A stretch of DNA of 64,000 bases from Escallonia rubra. Its lineage: Eukaryota > Streptophyta > Magnoliopsida > Escalloniales > Escalloniaceae. Within the stretch, counting starts at the first letter, position 1. Each line of letters begins with the position of its first letter. Below, one piece after another: positions 1 through 10,689 of this stretch. The notes below the pieces were generated by a model. The model did no database searches. It was not told the DNA's origin and saw nothing but the letters and a program-made list of their open reading frames with translations. The stretch is taken from contig JAVXUO010002539.1 in the NCBI GenBank assembly GCA_033065855.1, forward strand, positions 124,001-188,000. The letters are read 5' to 3'. The position numbers and the translations under genes were made by a program.

Positions 1-1017
1 AAGTAGCTTAAAATTCTGTGTGCTAACACAAAATGACTCCAGCATTCATCTACTGCCACAGTTACCAAATACTTAGCAGCTGGGAGATGTTACTTGCTCA
101 AACAGTAGCGTGCTATGTCCTACTGCAAAATTGTTGCAGTTAGCCCTCTGCCTTACACTTACCCTGGATTAGATGAACTATTTTTCCTTTGACTAAGATA
201 TTCAAGGAAATGCAGCATACGTCTTTGACCATTTGAAAACTCTTCGATGGTGATATGCTCCCAAATAATGAAAACTCGTGTATGATTTCCACCGGTCTTC
301 TCTCCTTCTAACGAGGTAAAGCAACTGCTTTACTCCCTGAAAGATAGACGCTAAACAATAGTTTGAAGGCGAACTAAAGAAGGAAAGCAAAATATTGTAC
401 TATCAGTGGTCAATTTGAAGGAAAACATGGTAAATGTGTTGCAGAAGAGATCTACTCTGAGTGTCATAGATTTCTGGTTTATTGGGAGTATCTCTTGCAA
501 TTCGCTATCAGTTGTCGAGTATGTCGGCATATAGACAGTGCAAGATCAACATGCTGACAAGACAAATACCAGGAAATGTAACTGATAACCAATTCATCAC
601 CATAACAGTGTGTACAACTTCCAGCAGAATAATCAATTTTTAAAATGAAGCTAGTGTCACAAGGAAGATTCTACCTTCAAAATTAGTGGATTATGCTGCA
701 TGAAGTTGGACAAGGATATGGGACCAAATTTTAGAGGAACCAGTTTCACCTTCGCATCATAGTCAAGTACTTGAAATCTTTGTTCTGTTAAACCTTAACG
801 TGTCCAGACTCGCGTACCAGATATATGATTAAGGGCTGGGGTGCATATATTACCATATTTTTTTATTCTTCAATGATTAGGCAGTCCTCCAACTTTGTCA
901 GAATTAGCCATTATCATTCTCATACAGGCCAATTTTGTTTGTATGAACCTTTTAGGTCCACCAGACAGCCTTGAGAGAGAGTGATGAAATGTGGCACGGA
1001 CGGTTGTGTACTAACCT
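1..1017. repeat. 3' flank of an RLP copy lying left of the window
   Basis: No gene is seen here. The stretch is a diverged copy of the DNA behind RLP3 (from about 25135) and, in its first 600 bases, of the DNA behind RLP1 (from about 9230) and RLP2 (from about 20235). In all the other places it directly follows an RLP stop codon, so I infer that another RLP ends just left of base 1. The right part matches the RLP3-SUVR intergenic spacer, so the duplicated unit spanned the RLP 3' flank and the SUVR 3' end. Confidence 0.8.
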
Positions 1018-2400
1018 TTATTTCAGGTCTCGACAGGATGGACTTGTGCAGCAGCAGCGAAATGCCTTAATTGGATGATTACGATCAGTAAAGTCAATAC
1101 CATAGTCCTGCAATAATTATTAGATGTATCATACAACGGTTTCTCAACATTTACTCATTCTGGATTTGTTCACCATATCCAACCCAAAGCATATCATAAC
1201 AGGAAGCTCCAGTAGGTAATTGTGACTGGGTAACCCAGAACGGTCATACTGAAGTTCAGGAAAGGGCCAACAAAGCTACGTCCTTAAGGACTTAGTTTAA
1301 GTTTGACCCTTTGTTGCCACCTTAAACCATAGATAAAAATGAATCAATATAACTAACGTAGAAAACTGTGACAAAAACTTCATCAAAAATATCTAGAACG
1401 AATGTAAGTTCTTCCCGCATACTACCGTCAACAGAAGCCTTAAAATCTAAGTAGACGCCAATAGAAACACGTCTGAAACATGTCTAAAGTACCTATTTAC
1501 GCAGTAGAAGTAACTATTCGAGTTGCATACCCATGTCAGCTCTTCGAAAGCTTCCACTTTTCTGTTGGTAAAAAAGGCAAGCTGCATGAGGAAAGAGTCA
1601 TCAAGTGCGAAATAACGACTTTGAAATCAATATATTTACTGCGAAATGAAATGGAGCAATTAAATGTATACATGGTAGTAGTGATGATCGGGGTTCTCCA
1701 CTTCGACAGGGACTTCAAGCAAGTTTGCATCCGAACATCTGGAATAATTGTATTTGAAAGATAAAAAGGGAAATTAATCAATGCTGTGGAGAGAAAAACT
1801 AATTAGTATCCCAGAGAATGCGGCCTTTCAGGAGATGATATGAAAAGCCAATGCATACCTTGAGATGATTCCTTGCTCGGTCTACTGCTTTATCCTCTTA
1901 GGGTAGGTTTTTACTTTTCGTTCAAAGGTGCCAGCAGACCTCAATAGAGCTTGTTATTAGAGAACACCATTCATTATAGCAGATAGACAAACAGACAGAA
2001 GAAGTTGACTGCAGTGTTGGTACTGGTACATATAGATGGCCTAACTATGACTAACTTACTATGTGAATGCGCTTTCCTGCAATGAATGTATGTCGTACCT
2101 AAGTGCCCGTGCATACTGGTAGTAGGATCAATATGAGCATGTGTTACATAAACAGAAAGCATAAAAAAGGGGTTAGCAATATATTTAGAGAATGGTTACC
2201 TATGTTGCATCCAAACACAGTGCATCTTCATCATTCAAAACTCCTTCAGACCTCCAGTCTGCATCAAATAATACAGGGTATGTATGTCTATTATCGCCAT
2301 TGCTTTTCTTGTTCCGTTCATATAGTTCCATGTTGGTCACTATTTCTCCAGCACATTCACATATAAAGGCACCTTCAGGCAGCTCCTGAAGCGTTCGAAG

Positions 2401-2470
2401 GCCCCAGCCAGAAGCGGATCCAGAAAGTCTAAAAGGCCCCAGCCAGAGGCGGATCCAGAAAGTCTAACGG
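2401..2470 (+). repeat. 35-bp direct duplication of the hAT left end and its target site
   Basis: The block GCCCCAGC followed by CAGA[A/G]GCGGATCC and AGAAAGTCTAA occurs twice in tandem, at 2401-2435 and 2436-2470. The first copy looks like a 27-bp stub of the element's left terminus bordered by the target-site duplication on both sides. It may reflect slipped repair, or an abortive earlier insertion at the same site. Confidence 0.75.
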
Positions 2471-3799
2471 GGGGCCAAAAAGACATAAAAAATTTGATGA
2501 CTAACTAAATGAATGAAGAAGGTTCGAATTTACATAAACCATGAAAAATAAAAAAATACTAAGATTAAATGTAGTTCATCAAGGTTTTACAAAACAAGAA
2601 AAGTAACTCTATACATTGATGGTTAAAACTGAACTCGGCGTTCGTTACATTCACGAAAGTCATCAATGATCGAGTCGATAGTAGACGTTTCAACAATATC
2701 TTTCTGGATCCGCCCCGGTTAGACTTTTCCGTTCCTAACTTTTCTCCAACTTCTAAATCCCTCAATAGTAAATGCACTTTGTCCAGAATTTGCCACCGGC
2801 TTATTAAGGCTGCATCCTTTGTAGGAGAATACTCTAACCATGATTTAAATAATTCGAACCATGAAGATTGAAAGCGATGAGGATCACTTACTGGTCCAGA
2901 TTTTGGATATGAAGAAAGTATGCACTGATATGGACCGGCATTGATATATCTTCGTCGAATTTCATCACGTTGATCGACAGGATATTCTCATATTTGTGGC
3001 CGCAATCCTGGATCACGCTCAAAATCATTGCTGACGTTCGTACTTTCAAGTCTTGGAAACTTTTTAGGGCGACTTTCTGGACTCAAAATCTCAATGTCAG
3101 TAGCAAGATTAGGAATTGGTGCGACAATGTTATCATGCTACTGCTAACATTTTTGGTTTGAAATAAAGAATTAATTGTGCGGGACTTTGACTTTCCATCT
3201 ACAAAAAGAAGCATATCACAATTAGCATCACTATTGAGTACGATAAATGTATAGTAAATTGCTCAGTTCGTATTTTTTCGTAACTATTAAATACGTAAAT
3301 ACTATAAGAATTAAACTAACGATAGCTTAACTATTGAAATAGTGTAACAATTGAATACGTTAATACTACAAAAATTAAACTAATGAATAGCGTAACTATT
3401 AAAATAGCGTAACAATTGAATACATTAATACGATAATTAGCGTAACAATTGAATACATTAATACGATAATTAGCGTAACTATTGAATTTGTTAATACTTC
3501 AAGAATTAAACTTAAAACAAAAGAACTCACCTCGATCAATTCGTATTTTTTCGTAATTCGGAGATTTGAAATATAGGATTTGGAAGAATGAAGAATGAGA
3601 ACGAAAAGATTATCACGGCCGTTGACTCAAAGAATAAAGAATACAACAAAAAGAAACCCTAATCAATTAGTTACGATATAATGGCATTTTTGTAAATACG
3701 TAAAATATGAGTATCTAATTGAAATAACTAAAAAAAAAAATTCCAAAAAGTTGGGGGGTGCCGCGCCCCCCCCCGGGTCAGGCAGGAGCTCCCCCTCTG
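2444..3799 (-). mobile_element. Defective hAT transposon with ZMYM1/TTF-type transposase remnant
   Basis: The ends CAGAGGCGGATCC and, on the other side, CTCCCCCTCTG form imperfect terminal inverted repeats. The 8-bp target-site duplication GCCCCAGC (2436-2443 and 3800-3807) is the hAT signature. On the minus strand, about 3130 down to 2760, the conceptual translation resembles the N-terminal part of TTF-type/ZMYM1-like hAT transposases: DPGLRPQI, then RDEIRRRYINAGPYQ, then RFQSSWFELFKSWLEYS. A TGA interrupts it after PQI. Only this N-terminal region is present, so the copy is non-autonomous. The part at 3280-3500 is an AT-rich imperfect tandem repeat. It sits inside the SET exon of the SUVR pseudogene. 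Confidence 0.85.
3280..3505. repeat. AT-rich imperfect tandem repeat inside the hAT element
   Basis: Motifs like GCGTAACAATTGAATACATT and TAATACGATAATTA recur at roughly 40-70 base spacing, with two nearly perfect units at 3408-3475. This is probably subterminal or internal repeat DNA of the transposon. It has no coding potential. Confidence 0.6.
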
Positions 3800-3840
3800 G
3801 CCCCAGCCTTTGCCCTCATTAGTCAAGAATACCTGAAAGT

Positions 3841-5629
3841 CGTTATAGTAGGATTTCAATGGAGTGTTATGGTGTTGTTCCTGGAAAATGAATTTGGAAT
3901 CGATAGGTCCTTGACTCATATATTATTGGGAGACATTAAAAGTTAATGGCTTGTCTTGTTCTTAACTAAATTGCTATTAGGTTTGTTATTTAAATTACAA
4001 ATGGAGGTGATGACGGATGCTAGAATTTATTTTCGTGATGAAGATAGCTTAAGTAAAATGCATTCCTATTGTCTAGGGATAAATGTTCTTGGTTATTTAT
4101 AAGTGATAGTTGTTTTCTATATGTTGATGTAGTATAAGTATTGGTTGCAAGACATATTGCACGATCATCATCAACAATCGAATCTGTTTTTCTTTTTCTT
4201 TTCAAAGCCTTCTTAGGAGTAGATTGATTTAGTCTTTAGGCCTCTGTAGATTAGTTTATCAAAAGCATTCTTAGAAGTTAGATACTTGCAATTTATACTT
4301 AGGCGTATTCTCTACATTTTCTCATTTCGATTGCCATTTTTATTTTCCAAATGCTTCGAGAAATTCTTTAGAGAAAGGCAAAAAAAGAAAAAAAAACCTA
4401 CACTTGAAATCGAGTGTAGCCTTTTGCCTACCGATCAATTGGACGTTTGCATTTTGACGCAAACATGGATGTTTCAACAAATTGTCCCACCTTAAACAAA
4501 AAATCAATATCCATAGTCCATCAGCAACCTTACGGAGAAAATACAGGTCAAGTTATATCGTCAGGACCTTCAACTCTGCAGGAGGCATTGATCAACAATT
4601 CAATATCTCAATTCTCAACCAGTAGGTATGTTCCATAGTAGTGCTATTTAGTGTTGACTATTAATTGAGAACCTACCTGCCTCCTCCACCTTTGCATTTC
4701 TTTCTCCACTCTTGTGGGTAATTTCCAAAAATCTTATATGCTTGAGGTTATTGATAAAGGAGGTCAGGGCCTAGGGCCTCGCTTATCGACACATTTCTAA
4801 TTTTGGCAAAAATTAGCTACAAATTCACTATTAGCTAGCTAGAGGATGTGAGAAATAGAAACCATTTGGCTGTTACCGGGATTGTAGAAAGATAGTTACA
4901 ACCTCCCATTTTAGTGACAATCAATGGTTCTTAAATATATTTAATAGCTTTTGTTTAATGACGCTAGAAAAGTACTGCTATATATTATCGCCGAAAGTGA
5001 TAACAGAAATGTCACCAACTGTATTTCGCGACCATTATATATCGCTATACTAGAGATTGTAGCTATAATCCTAGCACCTGAGCAGCAGCAAAAAATTTTC
5101 CAAAGAAATTATTAGAGCAAAATTGAGTGTGAGAGCATTCTTAAACTATGACCCAAAGTCTCCTTGCCCTTCAAATGGCTAACATATAGCCTAGAATCAC
5201 TGGTCATACAGCTTCACCAGAGAGAATAAAATGGAGAGGACTGAGGAGCCTACACTAATAACATAATTTCAAACAAACAGCACAGGTCATTGGTTTGATT
5301 CTTTCACACACAAATGGCTCCAAAGTCCTCAATTGAATAAAGAAAAAGCCCTCACATCAAACATTATTTGTTCAATCGATACAAACGGTGTGATACAAAG
5401 CACGCGCTGTCCCAGTTTTACTTTGAAGAACCCACTGCCTCTGACCATTCCTCTTTCATGTCCTTCCTCCTGCAGCACTTTCCTCATTTCTACTTCAGTC
5501 AGCACGTTGACCAACCCAAAAGTGATTATCTGGTCCAAACCCATAAGCCAGAAAGGTCAAGTTAATGTATTACAGTCTCATTGCATCATTCTTGGATGAG
5601 CTCATGGTTGTCTCTCACAGTACTGTCCA
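3841..5629 (+). promoter_or_regulatory. RLP1 upstream region, duplicated at RLP4
   Basis: This 1.8-kb stretch aligns almost end to end with 37108-38872 in front of RLP4, including the last 300 bases before the start codon. No protein-coding gene is recognised in it. It contains a MITE at about 4862-5100. I see no clear TATA box at a safe distance from the RLP1 start. The shared extent, upstream DNA plus most of the coding region, defines one duplication unit (RLP1/RLP4 type), different from the RLP2/RLP3 promoter type. Confidence 0.75.
4862..5100. mobile_element. MITE in the RLP1 upstream region
   Basis: About 240 bp with inverted ends (TTTGGCTGTTACCGGG... at the left; ...ACCTGAGCAGCAGC at the right). 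It contains GTGACAATCAATGGT and TTAATGACGCTA motifs, also found in the elements at 38107-38346 and 48332-48748. The RLP4 copy is at the corresponding place, so it inserted before the RLP1/RLP4 duplication. It is probably a Mutator-like MITE, by relation to 48332-48748, which has a 9-bp target duplication. Confidence 0.55.
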
Positions 5630-8600
5630 ATGAGAAACACAATCTTTTCATGGCTTTTCTTGATACCCTTGTTCCAAATCTTGTTAGGCACCGGTGTTGT
5701 ATTGGTTTCGGGCCAATGCCTCGCCGATCAGCGTTCATTGTTGCTGCAGCTGAAGAAAAGCCTGAAGTTCAGTCCTTCATCCTCAACCAAGCTTGTCTCG
5801 TGGAATCAAAACACAGACTGCAGCAGTTGGAAAGGTGTGAGTTACGACAGGACTGGATATGTTATCGGTCTCGACTTGAACAGCGAATCGATTTCAGGTA
5901 AATTCAACAGCTCCAGTAGCCTATTCAGTCTCCAGTTTCTTCAGAGCTTGAATTTGGCATTTAACAACTTCAACTCGTCACAAATACCGCCGGGGTTTAG
6001 GAATCTGGCCAGTTTGACATATCTGAACTTGTCAAACTCTGGTTTTGCTGGGCAAATACCGATTGAGTTATCGCGCTTGACAAGGTTGGTTACTCTTGAT
6101 CTCTCCAACCTTTACTTCCTTAAAGTTCGTCCGTTACTACTTCAAAATCCGAACTTGGCCATGCTTGTTCAGAACATGACCGACCTTACCCAACTTTATC
6201 TGGATGGGGTTAATGTATCGGCCCGGGGATATGATTGGTGCCAGGCCATATCATCTTCACTGCCTAATTTAGGAGTGTTGAGCATGTCAAATTGTTATCT
6301 TTCAGGCCCCATTGATTCTTCCTTTGCGAAACTTCGGTCTCTTTCGGTTATCCGCCTTGATCGGAACAATTTAAGTGCTCCAGTTCCACAGTTACTAGCA
6401 GATTTAAAGAATTTGACAGCCCTGCATCTCATTTCTTGTAATCTGAATGGAGTATTTCCAGCAAAGATTTTTGAGTTACCAGCTCTACAGACTCTGGATG
6501 TGTCATCCAATGGATTACTAAAGGGTTCTTTGCCTGAATTTAACCACGACAGACCCCTTCAGACATTGGTGCTCAGCTACACAAACTTTACAGGGGCATT
6601 GCCTTATTCTTTTGGTAACCTTGGGATGTTAAGCCGGTTGGACCTATCAAATTGCAATTTCAGTGGACCAATTCCAAATTCAATGGCAAACCTTACTCAG
6701 CTTGTTTATTTGGATATGTCATCAAACAAGTTTACTGGTCCTATCCCATCTTATTGGATGTCCAAGAATCTCACCCACTTAGACCTCTCCCGTAACGCCT
6801 TGTCAGGTCCGCTTCTATCCACTAACTTTGAAGGCCTTCGAGATCTTGTTTACATTGATCTGCGATTCAATGCATTTAATGGAAGTATCCCATCATCTCT
6901 CTTTGCTCTCCCAACATTGCAGAAGATTCAGCTCTCCAACAACCATTTTGATGGTCAGCTTGATGAATTTTCCAAGGCAACCTTGTCTATGTTGGATACA
7001 CTTGATCTGAGTAGTAACAAGTTACAAGGACCCATTCCCAAGTCGTTCTTTAACCTCAAAAGGCTTAATATCCTCCTACTGTCATCGAACAACCTCACTG
7101 GAACTATACATGTAGTAACTCTTCGGAGACTTGGTAATCTTACCACTCTTGATCTTTCGTACAACAACTTTTCCATTGAAACAAGTGGAAGTAATTCTAG
7201 CTTGTCTTCCGCCTTACCCCGGATCACCACATTAAATTTGGCTTCTTGCAACCTGAAAAACTTTCCTGATCTGAGGAACCAATCAAGGATGTTCATGTTG
7301 GATCTTTCAAACAATCAAATTGGTGGAGAAGTACCAAACTGGATCTGGAATGTCGGCAATGGATCTCTGAACTATTTGAACCTTTCCCGTAATTTTCTGG
7401 TGAATCTCGAAGAACCTTATGTTATGTCCCCTGGCCTCAGTGTTCTTGACTTGCACTCCAACCACCTTGGTGGAAATATTCCAGTACCACCACAAAGTGC
7501 TACTTATGTGGATTACTCCCTCAATAATTTTAGCTCTTCAATCCCTGGTAATATTGGTAATAATCTGACCATTGCTGTTTTCTTTTCTCTTTCAAACAAT
7601 CACCTCATCGGAAGCATCCCTGATTCTATATGCAATGCCAGCTACCTTCAAGTTCTTGATTTGTCCACCAATAGTTTGAGTGGTGTGATACCATCATGTT
7701 TAATTGAATCCATACCGAGCCTTGGTGTGCTGAACCTCGGAAGGAACAATCTTCGTGGCAATATTTCTCGAACATTTCCGAGCAGTTGTGGTTTGAGAAC
7801 TCTAGACCTGCATGATAATCTTTTAGAAGGGATGCTTTCAGAATCTCTCGCCAACTGCAAAATGCTAGAGGTGTTAAACCTTGGGAACAACAAGATATCT
7901 GATAACTTTCCGTGCTTTTTGAGGAACTGTTCCAATCTGCGCGTGCTTGCTCTGAGATCAAACATGTTCCGTGGAGGTATTGAATGTGATAAGGCAAATG
8001 AAAGCTGGTCAAAACTTCAAATCGTTGATATAGCTTCTAACTTCTTCACTGGTAATCTGCCGCCAAAATGCTTTTTGACCTGGAGCGCTATGATGACAGA
8101 TGAGGATGATGCGCAAGCACAGCTAAATCACTTGCGATTTGAATTCCTACAACTTACTGGCTTTTACTATCTTGACACAGTGACGGTTACCAACAAAGGG
8201 CTAGATATGGAGCTGGTGAAGATTCTGACTGTCTTCACCTCGATTGATGTCTCAAACAATCGTTTCGAAGGGGATATACCAGACAACATTGGAGTACTCA
8301 AATCGCTTTATGTCCTCAACTTGTCGCACAATGCACTTACAGGTTCCATCCCTTCATCAATGGGGAATTTGACACAGCTAGGATCCTTAGACCTCTCGGC
8401 GAACAAGCTCTCTGGTCCGATCCCAGCTGAGCTTGCAAGTCTTACATTCCTTTCAGTCTTGAACTTATCATACAATCACCTCAGCGGAAGGATCCCGGCG
8501 GGAAGGCAATTGCAGACCTTCTCAGATGATTCATATGAAGGAAATGAGGGCTTATGCGGGTCTCCATTGAATAGGAGTTGCAATTCTGATGAAACAGCAG

Positions 8601-8848
8601 GATCGTCAACGCCAACAATTGCGCAGAAGCACTCACATTCTAAAGCAGAGGTTAACTGGGACGACATAAGTGCTGTATTGGGATATGTTGTCGGGTTAGG
8701 AGTTATCGTCGTGCCACTCATGTATTGTGAAAGATGGCGTGATTGGTATTACAAGTATGCTGATCAAGTCGTTTTTAGGATTCTCCCCCAGCAAAAACAA
8801 GCAAGAAGACGCCATGGAAGAAGAGTACGTGAGATCCGGTTCTATTGA
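5630..8848 (+). CDS. RLP1: Ve1-type leucine-rich-repeat receptor-like protein
   Basis: This 1072-residue single-exon protein has the layout of plant LRR receptor-like proteins (tomato Ve1/Cf class), which sense extracellular ligands at the plasma membrane and signal with SOBIR1/BAK1 kinases. Signal peptide about 1-28; LRR N-cap 29-75; then many 24-residue LRRs of the LxxLxxLdLSxNxLsGxIP type. An island (about 820-860, [11 protein letters not shown]... [12 protein letters not shown]) interrupts them before the last four repeats. Next come a juxtamembrane segment, one transmembrane helix (about 1014-1033, with GYVVGLG, a GxxxG pattern) and a 39-residue basic tail without a kinase. Odd points: the N-cap reads DCSSWKGVSYD where relatives have DCCxWxGVxCD, so two cysteines that normally pair are gone (residues 65 and 72). 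An extra base near 8830 replaces the usual C-terminal residues with REIRFY. The start was chosen because it opens the signal peptide and is shared with RLP4. Binding specificity cannot be read from the sequence. Confidence 0.93.
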   Translation: MRNTIFSWLFLIPLFQILLGTGVVLVSGQCLADQRSLLLQLKKSLKFSPSSSTKLVSWNQNTDCSSWKGVSYDRTGYVIGLDLNSESISGKFNSSSSLFSLQFLQSLNLAFNNFNSSQIPPGFRNLASLTYLNLSNSGFAGQIPIELSRLTRLVTLDLSNLYFLKVRPLLLQNPNLAMLVQNMTDLTQLYLDGVNVSARGYDWCQAISSSLPNLGVLSMSNCYLSGPIDSSFAKLRSLSVIRLDRNNLSAPVPQLLADLKNLTALHLISCNLNGVFPAKIFELPALQTLDVSSNGLLKGSLPEFNHDRPLQTLVLSYTNFTGALPYSFGNLGMLSRLDLSNCNFSGPIPNSMANLTQLVYLDMSSNKFTGPIPSYWMSKNLTHLDLSRNALSGPLLSTNFEGLRDLVYIDLRFNAFNGSIPSSLFALPTLQKIQLSNNHFDGQLDEFSKATLSMLDTLDLSSNKLQGPIPKSFFNLKRLNILLLSSNNLTGTIHVVTLRRLGNLTTLDLSYNNFSIETSGSNSSLSSALPRITTLNLASCNLKNFPDLRNQSRMFMLDLSNNQIGGEVPNWIWNVGNGSLNYLNLSRNFLVNLEEPYVMSPGLSVLDLHSNHLGGNIPVPPQSATYVDYSLNNFSSSIPGNIGNNLTIAVFFSLSNNHLIGSIPDSICNASYLQVLDLSTNSLSGVIPSCLIESIPSLGVLNLGRNNLRGNISRTFPSSCGLRTLDLHDNLLEGMLSESLANCKMLEVLNLGNNKISDNFPCFLRNCSNLRVLALRSNMFRGGIECDKANESWSKLQIVDIASNFFTGNLPPKCFLTWSAMMTDEDDAQAQLNHLRFEFLQLTGFYYLDTVTVTNKGLDMELVKILTVFTSIDVSNNRFEGDIPDNIGVLKSLYVLNLSHNALTGSIPSSMGNLTQLGSLDLSANKLSGPIPAELASLTFLSVLNLSYNHLSGRIPAGRQLQTFSDDSYEGNEGLCGSPLNRSCNSDETAGSSTPTIAQKHSHSKAEVNWDDISAVLGYVVGLGVIVVPLMYCERWRDWYYKYADQVVFRILPQQKQARRRHGRRVREIRFY

Positions 8849-9866
8849 AAATGAGATGATCCAAAAAATGGGATGATCCCATTTTTGATCTCTGATCGTC
8901 TTGCCGCTGAATAAGCAAGGGACTCTCTGATTGTCATCCCCTTGCTGGCTTAACATTTCTTTGTTTTTCTCAACCATCTGTTCTATTAAAAATGGGATGA
9001 TCCCAAAAAAGGTTTGAAATTTACGCATTCTCGGGTGTCATCCCCCAAAACGTTTCTGCTGAGGTGCAAAATATCTCTTTATGTAAAATTTTGAGCAAGC
9101 AAGGTAAGTTACCATCTTGAGCAAAAATAAGGACTGCGGATTGCACAAACGCCGAGTTTATACAACAGTCATACTCTACTCAAAAAGTATGATCACAAAT
9201 CAATTAGCCATCAGTTAAGTTGGAGTTGGCAAGTAGCTTAAAATTCTGTGTGCTAACACGAAACGACTCCGGCATCCATCAACTGGGCCACAGTTACCAA
9301 GTACTTAGCAGCTGGGTGAGGTTACTTGCTGAAACAAAAGCAATCTAATGTCTTACTGCATGATTGTCACGGTTAGCCCTATACCTTCCACTTACCCTGT
9401 ATTAGATGAACCATTTTTCGTTTGACTAAGATATTCAAGGAAATGCAGCATACGGCTTTGACCAGTTGAGAACTCTGCGATGGTGATTTGCTCCCAGATC
9501 CTGAAAACTTTTGCTTTACTCCCTGAAAAATAGAGACTGAACAATAGTTCGAAGGCGCACTAAAGAAGGAAAGCAAAATATTGTACTGTCGGTAGTCAAT
9601 TTGAAGGAGAACATGGAAATTGTACTGCAGAAGAGATCTACTCCGTCTGTCTTAGGTTCCTGGTATATTAGGAGTATCTCTTGCCAATTTGCTATCAGTT
9701 GACGAGTAGTTGGGTATGTAGACAGAGCGAGCTCAACATGCTGACAAGGCAAATACCAGGAAATGTAACTCACAAATCAATGTCATCAACACAACGGTGT
9801 GTACAACTTTCAGCACAATAACCAATTTTGTTTCATCGACTATTGTAGCTTCTCAATTTTTTTTTT
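8849..9866. other. RLP1 3' flank (duplicated spacer)
   Basis: No gene is supported. The first 250 bases match the DNA behind RLP2 and RLP3 (CCGCTGAATAAGCAAGG..., then a GGGATGATCCC palindrome). Bases 9220-9850 match 1-600, 20233-20850 and 25130-25760. The near-palindrome AAAATGGGATGATCCCATTT at about 8860-8883 exists only after RLP1 and resembles a local duplication of the motif at 8990-9005. Confidence 0.7.
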
Positions 9867-10107
9867 GGTTAATTACAAAAATGTCCCTTGAAGTTTACAC
9901 GTTTTTGCACTTTCTTCCATGTGTTTACAACTTTTGCAATAGTGTCCCCCGAGGTTTACAAAACCGTTGCAAATAGCTCCAAAACCGAACGGCCGTCCAA
10001 AATAATCGTTAAAGTAGTCATGTGCGTATCATGTGCCACTTTTTTGACTAAAGTGAAGGGCAAAATTGTAACTTTAGTGTAAAAACTCCATCATCTTCAT
10101 CTTCAAG

Positions 10108-10689
10108 ATGATGGAGAATGCAGGGGAATACAAATTTGCAGTGTTTGAATCCATGAAAATAGAGGAAACTGATAATTCTCTTGTTTTCCACACAAGAGAA
10201 CTTGATTCTTTTGATGAACAAGTTGACAGGGACCAAGTGACTGAAACTTCATCCAAGAATATTGATGATGTTCATGAAAATGCAGTGGAAAGATTAGAGA
10301 AAGAGGGTTCAGATGCACCTACAGGTAACCTGATTTATGGTTCGAATGTTGTAGATGAGGAGCCACTCTTCTGTGCAGCAATTTCATCGGAGTTGCATTT
10401 GTGGGGATTGAATCGATGGGGGGAGGGGGAATTAAGGTTCTATTGCAAAATGAACCCTAATTCCCCTGCAATTTCATCGGAGTTGCATTTGTGGGGATTG
10501 AATCGATGGGGGAAGGGGAAATTAGGGTTCTATTGCAAAATGAACCCTAATTCCCCTGCAATTTCATCGGAGTTGCATTTGTGGGGATTGAATCGAAGGG
10601 GGAAGGGGAAATTAGGGTTCTATTGCAAAATGAACCCTAATTCCCCTGCAATTTCATCGGAATTGCATTTGTGGGGATTGAATCGATAG
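10108..10689 (+). CDS. Hypothetical 193-residue frame inside the foldback element
   Basis: An ATG frame begins three bases inside the left inverted arm. About 90 acidic, low-hydrophobicity residues (MENAGEYKFAVFESM..., then SFDEQVDRDQVTETSS) are followed by three and a half copies of a 30-residue repeat of the form ISSELHLWGLNRW-GKG-FYCKMNPNSPA. It stops in the fourth repeat, where TGG has become TAG. I do not recognise the protein. The 90-bp repeat length is divisible by three, so the frame may stay open by chance. The N-terminal part could be a captured host exon. No splice sites or promoter are evident. Confidence 0.3.
   Translation: MMENAGEYKFAVFESMKIEETDNSLVFHTRELDSFDEQVDRDQVTETSSKNIDDVHENAVERLEKEGSDAPTGNLIYGSNVVDEEPLFCAAISSELHLWGLNRWGEGELRFYCKMNPNSPAISSELHLWGLNRWGKGKLGFYCKMNPNSPAISSELHLWGLNRRGKGKLGFYCKMNPNSPAISSELHLWGLNR

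Larger units (their letters stand above)
1018..3840 (-). pseudogene. Truncated SUVR4-like SET-domain pseudogene split by a hAT element
   Basis: This is a partial copy of the SUVR gene at 26129-30084. Three 3' exons are clean: 1018-1107 (post-SET, starting DYGIDF, with the CCC and C-x-D-type cysteines), 1531-1581 (LAFFTNRK) and 1672-1738 (SDANLLEVPVEVE), each with GT/AG borders and the same length as in the intact gene. The SET exon, about 2204-2400 plus 3808-3832, is damaged. A 32-bp deletion removes the NHRC cofactor-binding segment and shifts the frame, and a hAT transposon splits the rest. No pre-SET or WIYLD exon follows: homology stops near 3840, where the sequence changes to the RLP1 upstream region. 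It cannot encode an active methyltransferase. The intact paralog is in the same window, so the assignment is firm. Confidence 0.88.

Noticed and set aside
202..390. Antisense 62-codon frame similar to one at 9379-9576
   Set aside because: The two agree only over the first 20 codons, begin with TTG rather than ATG and diverge afterwards; this fits duplicated non-coding flank better than a gene.
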